DNA of 5,194 nt, from positions 1 to 5,194 of the forward strand of contig JAGVEU010000487.1 in the NCBI GenBank assembly GCA_020057985.1, written 5' to 3'. The number at the start of each line of letters is the position of its first letter. The stretch's first letter is position 1. The notes under the pieces are model-generated. The model did no database searches and had not been told where the DNA came from. It saw only the letters and a list, made by a program, of their open reading frames with translations. A program made the translations under genes and the position numbers. This document shows, in pieces, positions 1-5,194 of this stretch. The stretch is from Calditrichota bacterium (GTDB taxonomy: Bacteria; Electryoneota; RPQS01).

Positions 1-94
1 ATCCAGAATGACAAAAAAGGAAAAAAACAGAAATCAACAAACAGGCAATGGGCGTTGGCCTATTGCAGAAAGCATATAAGAAGGAAAAGCAACA
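1..94. other. A-rich leader upstream of serA, no supportable gene
   Basis: This stretch is strongly A/purine-rich on the + strand, with two runs of A near positions 12-27. It holds the ribosome binding site of the next gene (AAGGA at 81-85). One + strand frame is open from the window edge to a stop at 77-79 and contains an ATG at 8, but it would encode only 23 lysine/asparagine/glutamine-rich residues with no recognisable motif. It could be the tail of an upstream gene or simply a leader; the sequence does not decide. No convincing promoter hexamers were seen. Confidence 0.4.
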
Positions 95-1003
95 ATGGCA
101 AAGATTCTCATTAGCGACGGAATGGATTCATCCTCCGTTGCAGAACTCAAGAAAGCCGGTTTCGAGGTCACGGAACAATTCTATCCCGAGCCGGAACTCA
201 TCAAAGAAATCGCCGCTTATGATGCGGTGGTCGTGCGCTCGGCAACAAAGGTCACAGAGGCTGTGATTGACGGCGGAAAAAATCTTAAGCTTATCATTCG
301 CGGCGGCGTGGGAGTGGACAATATCAAGGTGGACTATGCCAAGTCGAAAGGAATCAAGGTCATGAATACGCCGGGGGCATCAAGCGATAGCGTGGCCGAG
401 CTTGCACTTGCGCTGATGTTCGCCCTTGCCAGACAGACTTCAGCCGCCGACCGCACGATGAAGGATGGCAAGTGGGAGAAGAAGGAATTTTCCAAAGGTA
501 CGGAATTGGGTGGCAAGACGCTTGGCTTGATTGGATTGGGTCGTATCGGCGCAAGTCTTGCGAAAAAGGTTGCTGCTCTCGGCATGAAGGTTGTGGCTTT
601 TGACAAATTCCCCGATCAAGTACGCGACAAGAGCATTACGCTGGTCACCAAAGCAGAGGTCATCAAGCAGGCGGACTACATCAGCTTGCACATCCCCTTT
701 GACAAAGCTGCCGGAGCGGAAGTCACCGCCACTGACATCGCGGCCATGAAAAAGGGCGTGGTGATTATCAACTGTGCGCGCGGCGGGGTGATTGATGAGG
801 CTGCTTTGCTGGAGGCTTTGAACTCCGGACAGGTGCGCGGTGCGGGGATTGATGTGTGGATCGGCGAGCCGGAGCCGCGTCAGGATCTGACCAAACATCC
901 TAAGGTCGTGGCCATGCCGCACATCGGTGCGGCAACCGTTGAGGCGCAGGCTCGAGTCGGCGGCGAGGTTGTTGGGCTACTGAAGGAATTTTTCAAGAAG
1001 TAA
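95..1003 (+). CDS. serA: D-3-phosphoglycerate dehydrogenase, short ACT-less form
   Basis: This cytoplasmic enzyme oxidises 3-phosphoglycerate to 3-phosphohydroxypyruvate with NAD+, the first committed step of serine synthesis. The 302 residues cover the whole D-2-hydroxyacid dehydrogenase fold. The substrate-side motif RSATKVT is at 48-54 and GVGVDN at 71-76. The Rossmann NAD motif GLGRIG is at 147-152, and Asp170 ends the second strand, as expected for NAD preference. The catalytic residues are Arg229 (in NCARGG), Glu258 (in GEPEP) and His276 (in MPHIGAAT). The segment MKDGKWEKK before the Rossmann motif is typical of phosphoglycerate dehydrogenases rather than glyoxylate or hydroxypyruvate reductases. 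The protein stops straight after the last catalytic-domain helix, so it lacks the C-terminal ACT domain used for serine feedback in longer SerA proteins. The ATG at 95 follows AAGGA with 9-nt spacing. No serC or other serine gene is visible; a neighbour could lie upstream of the window. The remaining alternative is a related 2-hydroxyacid dehydrogenase. Confidence 0.92.
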   Translation: MAKILISDGMDSSSVAELKKAGFEVTEQFYPEPELIKEIAAYDAVVVRSATKVTEAVIDGGKNLKLIIRGGVGVDNIKVDYAKSKGIKVMNTPGASSDSVAELALALMFALARQTSAADRTMKDGKWEKKEFSKGTELGGKTLGLIGLGRIGASLAKKVAALGMKVVAFDKFPDQVRDKSITLVTKAEVIKQADYISLHIPFDKAAGAEVTATDIAAMKKGVVIINCARGGVIDEAALLEALNSGQVRGAGIDVWIGEPEPRQDLTKHPKVVAMPHIGAATVEAQARVGGEVVGLLKEFFKK

Positions 1004-1043
1004 GCATAGATTTTGCTGTGCTTTTATTGAATTAGCTCTGCCC

Positions 1044-1066
1044 CGGAGGACACGCGCGGTCCTCCG
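1044..1066. other. Perfect 8-bp inverted repeat 40 bp after serA
   Basis: CGGAGGAC (1044-1051) and GTCCTCCG (1059-1066) are exact reverse complements around a 7-nt loop, ACGCGCG. The stem is GC-rich and should be stable as RNA or as extruded DNA. No T-run follows on either strand, so it is not a classical intrinsic terminator. It could protect the 3' end of the serA transcript, assist termination before the stronger terminator at 1181-1238, or be one copy of a dispersed intergenic palindrome. The sequence alone does not separate these. Confidence 0.6.
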
Positions 1067-1096
1067 CGATGGCGCTATTTGTAAAAAACTCAGCCC

Positions 1097-1151
1097 TTTG
1101 CATGGTGAAATCGGTGCATTCTTGTGATGCGCCGACATTTCGCTATACAGA
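1097..1151 (+). other. Long imperfect hairpin, candidate structured RNA element
   Basis: The two arms can pair along 22 positions. The inner stem is TCGGTGCAT (1111-1119) with ATGCGCCGA (1127-1135), closing a 7-nt loop, TCTTGTG. After a CA bulge (1136-1137), pairing resumes between 1102-1110 and 1138-1146. One C-A mismatch (1101/1147) is followed by four more pairs, 1097-1100 with 1148-1151. Four of the pairs are G-T, which pair only in RNA of the + strand; on the - strand they become A-C mismatches. This favours a + strand RNA structure over a DNA palindrome. It is not followed by a T-run, and I do not recognise it as any known RNA family. It lies between serA and the terminator ahead of the exported-protein genes. 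Confidence 0.45.
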
Positions 1152-1180
1152 CTTACTAATAGGGGCAAGTTCATATTTAA

Positions 1181-1238
1181 CAGAGCCTTCCGCAAGGGAT
1201 TGGATTTTCCATCTCCGGCGGGAGGCTCTGCTTTTTTT
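1181..1238 (+). terminator. Strong intrinsic (rho-independent) terminator
   Basis: A 13-bp stem forms between 1181-1193 and 1218-1230, with CAGAGCCT pairing to AGGCTCTG at its base and one G-T pair (1189/1222). It is followed at once by C and seven T (1231-1238). The 24-nt apical region can itself fold through TGGA (1201-1204) with TCCA (1208-1211). It would end + strand transcripts coming from serA. Because it lies only 44 bp before the next start codon, it could instead be an attenuator in that gene's leader. No separate promoter is evident between the T-run and that gene. Confidence 0.8.
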
Positions 1239-1271
1239 GCATGGTTTGTCTTTTTTTGCGCTCTCAGAAAC

Positions 1272-1277
1272 AGGTGA
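1272..1277 (+). promoter_or_regulatory. Ribosome binding site that sets the start at 1283
   Basis: AGGTGA lies 5 nt before the ATG at 1283. The in-frame ATG at 1241 has only a T-rich stretch and the terminator before it, and starting there would put 14 extra residues in front of a normal signal peptide. The site therefore supports 1283 as the true start. Confidence 0.7.
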
Positions 1278-1282
1278 ATATC

Positions 1283-2800
1283 ATGAGATTACGGATCAGC
1301 TTCGGCGCTCTTATCTTTTTGTCTCTCAGCTCAGCCGCTCTCGCCCAATTTGAGGTGCTGCAGTTGACCGATACGGAGATAGCCGATGTTCATATCGGAA
1401 TTCGTGCTGACAACATCGCAGACATTTTCTTCGTCGCTCGCAGCCCTGCAGACTCGGTGGACCGGGTTGTACATGCGGCCTACTCGCTTGCGACCCATCA
1501 GCTTATTGACACGCCGGAAACGCTGCTTGTCTACGGTCAGTGGTCTTGGATGATTGACGACGTGATCGAGGATGGGGCAGGCTATTGGTATGCCGCTGTC
1601 ACCGGTCATCAGCAGCGTTCGCAGTGGGCGGAAGTAGACAGCAACCGAACATTCTTGTTCTACGGACAGAATCAGGTATTGGGACAATCTGTTTTGCATG
1701 AAGGAGTGATGCACTATACTCGTCAAGCGTCAGATGATTGGTGGGCGGAATGCGATCTCACGTCACGGGATGGTGGCGGCGTGGCGCTCTCGGCCGTGTG
1801 CTTTGGTACGTACATTATTCAGCCGGGTGGTGCTTCGGAACCTGACAATCACCTCGAGTTCTGGTTATACAACAGTGGATCGTTGATTCCTGGCAGACAG
1901 TATCAGTTTTTCTACTATGAAGCTCCGATGACTTACGGGCCGGACTTTTGCAGAATCGTTAGCTTCTCGCCGGACTCGCTTCACGCTCTGATCAGCGCAA
2001 TGACAAGTTGGAACCAACTCGCCATGGTAACGCTTCCCGATTCCGCTCAATCTCCGGTGGCATATTCGCTCACTTGTGAGACAAGTCTTCAACCGATACC
2101 CGAGTTCTCTTGTACACACTCCGGAGCATTACGGCTCGCCGCCGTATTTGTCAATGGAGGAGAGCTGTTTCTGGTATCAGGAGTCACTCCGGACGGATCA
2201 TGCAATGTGCTCGGAACCTATCTCAGAGCACAGGATGTCGCTGAAACAACAACGTGGCATTCCGGCTTTGGCTTTGCCTCCGTTTTCACTTTTCAAGGCT
2301 GGCTAATGCTGGGGCGCGGGGACACGAACGGAGTTCAGGCGCAGCCCGTTGGTGTCTTCTATGACCCGGATCTGAGACAGATGATAAGCTCGAACCTCAC
2401 CATTTCCGATGGCGGACAGGTTGCCGTGCTGTGGAGCGAGTGGGGAAATCAGGACTCGACCTTCTGCATGCTGAAGATCGGTTCCGTCGGTTGGACAACA
2501 CCGCTCGAAGTAAAAGATCCGTCATTCATCGTTCCGCATTCAACGTTCGTCGTTTCTGCCTTCCCGAATCCTTTCAATGAGGCGACAACGATTCGGTTTT
2601 CTTTGCCTTTATCGTCTCATGTCAATTTGGAAGTTTGTGATATTCTCGGGCGCAAGGTTATGACGCTCATGAATGATCTTCTTGCATCCAGTGAGCATTC
2701 TGTACCTTTTGATGGTTCGGGTTTAGCAGCGGGTTTGTATTTTGCCCGTTTGACCACACCGCACCAGCAAAGCACATCGAAATTGTTATTGCTCAAGTGA
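1283..2800 (+). CDS. Exported T9SS cargo protein, probable beta-propeller-like
   Basis: This 505-residue protein has no recognised enzymatic motif. Residues 1-21 form a Sec signal peptide: a basic start (MRLR), a hydrophobic core and an ALA-Q cleavage site. Residues 422-505 are a T9SS type A sorting domain, with FPNPFN (427-432), IRF, DILGR (453-457), GLYFARL (484-490) and the terminal KLLLLK. Such a domain directs a periplasmic protein through the T9SS outer-membrane channel, after which it is normally cleaved. Between them, short units with a turn followed by alternating hydrophobic residues recur near 97-106, 161-172, 227-240, 277-289 and 375-385 (for example EDGAGYWYAAV, SRDGGGVALSAV and SDGGQVAVLW). 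The spacing is roughly 50-70 residues, as in beta-propeller blades. The propeller assignment is inference; the export signals are directly visible. The gene appears to head a run of similar genes. The start at 1283 is chosen over 1241 because of its ribosome binding site and signal peptide. Confidence 0.87.
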   Translation: MRLRISFGALIFLSLSSAALAQFEVLQLTDTEIADVHIGIRADNIADIFFVARSPADSVDRVVHAAYSLATHQLIDTPETLLVYGQWSWMIDDVIEDGAGYWYAAVTGHQQRSQWAEVDSNRTFLFYGQNQVLGQSVLHEGVMHYTRQASDDWWAECDLTSRDGGGVALSAVCFGTYIIQPGGASEPDNHLEFWLYNSGSLIPGRQYQFFYYEAPMTYGPDFCRIVSFSPDSLHALISAMTSWNQLAMVTLPDSAQSPVAYSLTCETSLQPIPEFSCTHSGALRLAAVFVNGGELFLVSGVTPDGSCNVLGTYLRAQDVAETTTWHSGFGFASVFTFQGWLMLGRGDTNGVQAQPVGVFYDPDLRQMISSNLTISDGGQVAVLWSEWGNQDSTFCMLKIGSVGWTTPLEVKDPSFIVPHSTFVVSAFPNPFNEATTIRFSLPLSSHVNLEVCDILGRKVMTLMNDLLASSEHSVPFDGSGLAAGLYFARLTTPHQQSTSKLLLLK

Positions 2801-2821
2801 CCCCCCTTTTTCAAAGGGGGG
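2801..2821. repeat. Perfect 9-bp palindrome touching the upstream stop codon
   Basis: CCCCCCTTT (2801-2809) and AAAGGGGGG (2813-2821) are exact reverse complements around the 3-nt loop TTC. The repeat begins at the base after the TGA stop of the upstream gene. No T-run follows on the + strand, so it should not terminate efficiently. Read on the - strand, the region encodes PPLKKGG, a peptide I associate with spurious ORFs over C/G-run palindromes dispersed in intergenic DNA. It may act as an mRNA-stabilising or attenuating hairpin between two cotranscribed genes, or be a mobile intergenic repeat. Confidence 0.75.
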
Positions 2822-2851
2822 AGGGCGCGACAAAAAAGAGGAGAGAGAATC

Positions 2852-4669
2852 ATGAAGCTTAACTTGTGGATTATTGGCGCGGCTGTGCTTTTGCTCGCGG
2901 CGCAACTTCCGGCGATTACGGTGGACGGGTATGCCTATCTCAGCTTTCACTCCGATCACAGCGGGATCAGAGTTCTGTTTCAGGAGCGGTCTCCCTCGGC
3001 ACAGACAGATTCGGCCTTCACGGATGTCTCCGGCTATTTCAACATTGAGCTTCAGCCGGGGGTGTATGATGTGTCCTATTCGTTCGTCGGCTTTGCGGAT
3101 TACATACTGCCGAATCGCGCGCTACTCTTTCTCACGACACTTGACCCGGTGACGCTGATGTCGCCGCTATCTGGGAATCTGAGCGGAATGCTGGGGCCGG
3201 GGGATTTTCAAGTAGTGGATACCATTCGAGTGTTGGCGGGGCAAGTGTTGGGTATTGTGCCGGGGACAAGGCTCTATTTTGCCGGACAATATCCATTCCT
3301 CGTGTATGGCACCTTGAGCGCAATCGGAAATGTTGTGGACTCCATCTTGTTTACGCGGCGATATGCAACTCATGATACCGCATGGGGAGGGGTTCGATTT
3401 AATTACGCTACGGGAGACTGCCAAATGGAGTACTGTGTGGTGGAGTACTCAGGAAGTGGGGGAATTAACTGCAATACATCCAATCTAACGATCGAGAATT
3501 GTGGCATACGGCACAATCACAACAATTATGGTGGGGGAATTGTCTTCGACGGCAATGGAGGCATCAGAAACTGCAGGATTGAGAGCAATACCGCCTCTGA
3601 GGAGGGAGGTGGAATTCTCTGTCGTAGCATTTCGCCAGAGATTTTTCTTTGTGACATTGTCGGCAATAATGCTGGCTATGGCGGAGGAATGAGTTTCATC
3701 GGTTCTTCTGCGCATATCGTGCGTTGTCGTGTGCTTAACAATGGTGCATATGAAGGAGGCGGGGCATTTCTCGGGTATGAATCTAACGTCCAATTTACAG
3801 ACTGCGAGATCTCTGGAAATCGGGCATCCATGAACGGAGGTGGAATCAAGTCTGTCTTCGGTTCCAATTTATCGCTTGATGACTGTCTCTTGACGTACAA
3901 CTCCTCGTATAATTATTACATTAGTGCCATTTATGCAGAACAGGTATCCCTCGTGAGATGCACAGTATCAAATAACTCTATGAATCTGAGTTCTGGTGCC
4001 GCTGTACTAATTGCAGGACCTGAGAGCAATGTGATTAACTGTAGCTTCACTTATACTCGGATAGGTACAGCGCTAGTATTTGATGGAGCATCCGAGTCAC
4101 AGATTGTGTATTCAAACTTCTATGGTAACCAATATGGAGCTTTTCAGAATCCCGCACAGGGTCCAACAGCCATCGGTCAACTCTGCACCATCAACACGAA
4201 CGGTGATTCATCGGACACCTACTACAACATCTTCCTCGATCCGATGTTTGTGGATACGGCAAGTGGGGATTATCATCTGTTGGCAGGTTCGCCGTGCATT
4301 GATGCGGGGGATCCGGAGTTGCCGCTGGATCCTGATGGGACGGTGGCGGATATTGGAGCGTATTATTTCAATCAGTTGGACGCGGATGCTCATTTCATCC
4401 TTCATCCTTCATCCTTCATCCTTTCCTGCTTTCCCAATCCATTCAATGCGACAACGACGATCCGGTTTGATCTGGCAAGGGCTGGAGCGGTCTCGCTGAA
4501 TGCCTTTGACATTCTAGGGCGCAGAGTGGAGGCGCTGGCATGGGGTGATTATCCGGTAGGTTCGCACCGTGTTGTGTGGGATGCGTCACGGGTTGCTGCG
4601 GGGGTTTATTTTGTTCGATTGGAGAGCGGGGAAGATATGCAAGTCAATAAACTACTTCTACTCAAATAA
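2852..4669 (+). CDS. Exported right-handed beta-helix protein with T9SS sorting domain
   Basis: This 605-residue surface or secreted protein has no recognised catalytic residues. Residues 1-21 are a Sec signal peptide (cleavage after LPA). Residues 22-100 resemble a carboxypeptidase-regulatory-like beta-sandwich (VDGYAYL, then TDVSGYFNIELQPGVYDVSYS). Residues 110-170 form a lead-in strand region (AGQVLGIVPGTRLYFAG). Residues 190-430 are parallel beta-helix coils: GGG recurs at 227, 252, 277, 302 and 329, and a stacked Cys/Asn pattern (C-x-hydrophobic-x-x-N) runs from 217 to 375. Residues 467-506 are the usual beta-helix closing segment (SPCIDAGDP, DPDGT, IGAYYF). Residues 522-605 are a T9SS type A domain with FPNPFN (527-532), DILGRRV, AAGVYFVRL and KLLLLK. 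The linker at 515-524 is encoded by a 7-bp tandem repeat. GAGGAG (2838-2843) sits 8 nt before the ATG. The gene begins 51 bp after its upstream neighbour and ends 14 bp before the next. Similar coils occur in adhesins and glycan-binding proteins, but the ligand cannot be told. Confidence 0.92.
   Translation: MKLNLWIIGAAVLLLAAQLPAITVDGYAYLSFHSDHSGIRVLFQERSPSAQTDSAFTDVSGYFNIELQPGVYDVSYSFVGFADYILPNRALLFLTTLDPVTLMSPLSGNLSGMLGPGDFQVVDTIRVLAGQVLGIVPGTRLYFAGQYPFLVYGTLSAIGNVVDSILFTRRYATHDTAWGGVRFNYATGDCQMEYCVVEYSGSGGINCNTSNLTIENCGIRHNHNNYGGGIVFDGNGGIRNCRIESNTASEEGGGILCRSISPEIFLCDIVGNNAGYGGGMSFIGSSAHIVRCRVLNNGAYEGGGAFLGYESNVQFTDCEISGNRASMNGGGIKSVFGSNLSLDDCLLTYNSSYNYYISAIYAEQVSLVRCTVSNNSMNLSSGAAVLIAGPESNVINCSFTYTRIGTALVFDGASESQIVYSNFYGNQYGAFQNPAQGPTAIGQLCTINTNGDSSDTYYNIFLDPMFVDTASGDYHLLAGSPCIDAGDPELPLDPDGTVADIGAYYFNQLDADAHFILHPSSFILSCFPNPFNATTTIRFDLARAGAVSLNAFDILGRRVEALAWGDYPVGSHRVVWDASRVAAGVYFVRLESGEDMQVNKLLLLK
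4394..4421 (+). repeat. Four perfect tandem copies of TTCATCC inside the beta-helix gene
   Basis: The 7-bp unit TTCATCC is repeated four times without error, encoding the linker FILHPSSFI just before the sorting domain. Since 7 is not a multiple of 3, gain or loss of one unit shifts the frame. Losing one unit would end translation at the TGA at 4497-4499; gaining one would end it at the TGA at 4468-4470. Either change removes nearly all of the T9SS domain. Four units is short for a proven phase-variable tract, so the repeat is certain but its role is not. Confidence 0.9.
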
Positions 4670-4670
4670 T

Positions 4671-4678
4671 GGTGAGGG
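4671..4678 (+). promoter_or_regulatory. Ribosome binding site in the 14-bp gap between two genes
   Basis: GGTGAGGG, with its GAGGG core at 4674-4678, lies 5 nt before the ATG at 4684 and 1 nt after the TAA of the upstream gene. Ribosomes ending the upstream gene would sit over or next to this site, so translational coupling is likely and the two genes probably share an mRNA. Confidence 0.7.
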
Positions 4679-4683
4679 CGATC

Positions 4684-5194
4684 ATGAAACAGTTCATCCT
4701 TTTCTTAGCAATTCTGCTCCTCGCAACGGCTGCATTCGGGCAGATACAGATTCTGTGGGATGTGCCGCTGGATACGGTGCATTTCGGAGATGACACTCAC
4801 AAACTCATGCTGTTGCCAAATGGACAGGTGTTTGTTCGAGGTGGAGATGAGGAAGGTCCGGTGCACGCTCAAGCCTCGCTTTCCGTTTATGATACAACAG
4901 GAGGGCTGCAATGGACAACCCGATATCCTTCCAATCGGGGTTTTGTGGCATATCTCGATTCGCGGCTGATTGGCTCGGAGATTCTGGTGGCTACCGGTTT
5001 GTGCCTCGGCTGGCACTTCTCCTGTTTTGAAGCCGGTGAAGGGGCTGTTGGACTGCTGCGATACAGTCTTGATGGCGTTCTGCTTGGCGAGAGTTTTATT
5101 TTCAGTCCGTATGCGTTCAATGAGTACGCTGCTATCGGTAATGATCAGACGTATTTTGCATACCTGACCCCACGGAACTCCCTCGCTCCGCACG
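4684..5194 (+). CDS. Exported propeller-like protein, 3' end beyond the window
   Basis: The frame is open from the ATG at 4684 to the window edge, giving 170 complete codons and one extra base with no stop. Residues 1-19 are a clear Sec signal peptide: MKQ, a leucine/alanine-rich core and an AFG-Q cleavage site. The rest has two similar segments, LSVYDTTGGLQWTTRY (66-81) and LRYSLDGVLLGESFIF (125-140), each a strand, a turn with Gly and another strand. This pattern is usual in PQQ-type or WD-type beta-propeller blades; the fold assignment is inference. The 14-bp gap from the upstream gene and the ribosome binding site at 4671-4678 indicate one operon. By analogy with its two neighbours it may also end in a T9SS sorting domain, but that part is not in the window. 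No enzymatic function can be assigned. Confidence 0.88.
   Translation, partial: MKQFILFLAILLLATAAFGQIQILWDVPLDTVHFGDDTHKLMLLPNGQVFVRGGDEEGPVHAQASLSVYDTTGGLQWTTRYPSNRGFVAYLDSRLIGSEILVATGLCLGWHFSCFEAGEGAVGLLRYSLDGVLLGESFIFSPYAFNEYAAIGNDQTYFAYLTPRNSLAPH

Noticed and set aside
8..79. A 23-codon + strand ORF upstream of serA
   Set aside because: It is very short, lysine/asparagine/glutamine-rich because of the A-rich DNA, and has no visible ribosome binding site or motif. It may be leader sequence or the tail of a gene cut by the window.
440..922. 160-codon - strand ORF opposite serA
   Set aside because: It is antisense to a gene with complete catalytic motifs, and its composition is that of a shadow frame with no domain or start signal.
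1002..1027. Weak hairpin AAGCA...TGCTT right after the serA stop, followed by a few T
   Set aside because: A 5-bp AT-rich stem and a short interrupted T-run are too weak to call a terminator, and a much better one lies at 1181-1238.
1122..1149. Possible sigma70-like promoter (TTGTGA, 16 bp, TATACA)
   Set aside because: Each hexamer matches only 4 of 6 bases, and the site overlaps the long hairpin. It is kept as a possibility in the attenuation finding, not as a feature.
1241..1282. Upstream in-frame ATG as the start of the first exported protein
   Set aside because: It would begin 3 nt after the terminator T-run with no Shine-Dalgarno site, and would add 14 residues ahead of an otherwise ordinary signal peptide. 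The ATG at 1283 has AGGTGA 5 nt upstream.
1069..1353. 94-codon + strand ORF across the intergenic region
   Set aside because: It runs through the hairpins and terminator and into the signal-peptide region of the next gene in another frame. It has no ribosome binding site and no protein-like pattern.
4693..4704. TTCATCCTTTTC in the third exported gene, resembling the heptamer repeat
   Set aside because: It is a single unit within a signal-peptide coding region, where Phe-Ile-Leu codons naturally give this sequence. There is no tandem array.
4705..5193. 162-codon - strand ORF at the right edge
   Set aside because: The + strand frame here has a signal peptide, a ribosome binding site, operon spacing and propeller-like repeats. 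The - strand frame has none of these.

Overview
The window looks like chromosomal DNA from a Gram-negative bacterium of the FCB superphylum (Fibrobacterota-Chlorobiota-Bacteroidota and related candidate phyla). The main evidence is two complete exported proteins that end in a type IX secretion system (T9SS) C-terminal sorting domain of the 'FPNPFN ... DILGR ... KLLLLK' type. All four genes have purine-rich Shine-Dalgarno sequences at normal spacing, and base composition looks balanced. Both points fit a candidate-phylum lineage better than Bacteroidota proper, where such sites are usually weak. No marker here fixes the phylum.

Layout: 1-94 is an A-rich leader with no supportable gene. 95-1003 is a short, ACT-less D-3-phosphoglycerate dehydrogenase (serine biosynthesis). 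1004-1282 is a 279-bp intergenic region rich in structure: a perfect 8-bp hairpin (1044-1066), a long imperfect hairpin (1097-1151) whose G-T pairs favour a + strand RNA, and a strong intrinsic terminator (1181-1238). From 1283 to the right edge there are three closely spaced + strand genes for Sec-exported proteins. The first is a probable beta-propeller-like protein with a T9SS tail (1283-2800). The second has a carboxypeptidase-regulatory-like domain, a right-handed beta-helix and a T9SS tail (2852-4669). The third is a signal-peptide protein with propeller-like repeats, cut by the window end (4684 onward). The first two are separated by a perfect 9-bp palindrome, and the last two by only 14 bp.

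The serine gene is housekeeping and appears transcriptionally separate. The other three look like an operon of large cell-surface or secreted proteins that share one export route, Sec followed by T9SS. No enzymatic active site was recognised in them, so binding, adhesion or structural roles are the most that can be inferred. The points most worth a second look are the structured RNA and terminator region ahead of this operon, and a 4 x 7-bp tandem repeat inside the beta-helix gene. That repeat lies just before the sorting domain, and any one-unit change in its copy number would remove the domain.
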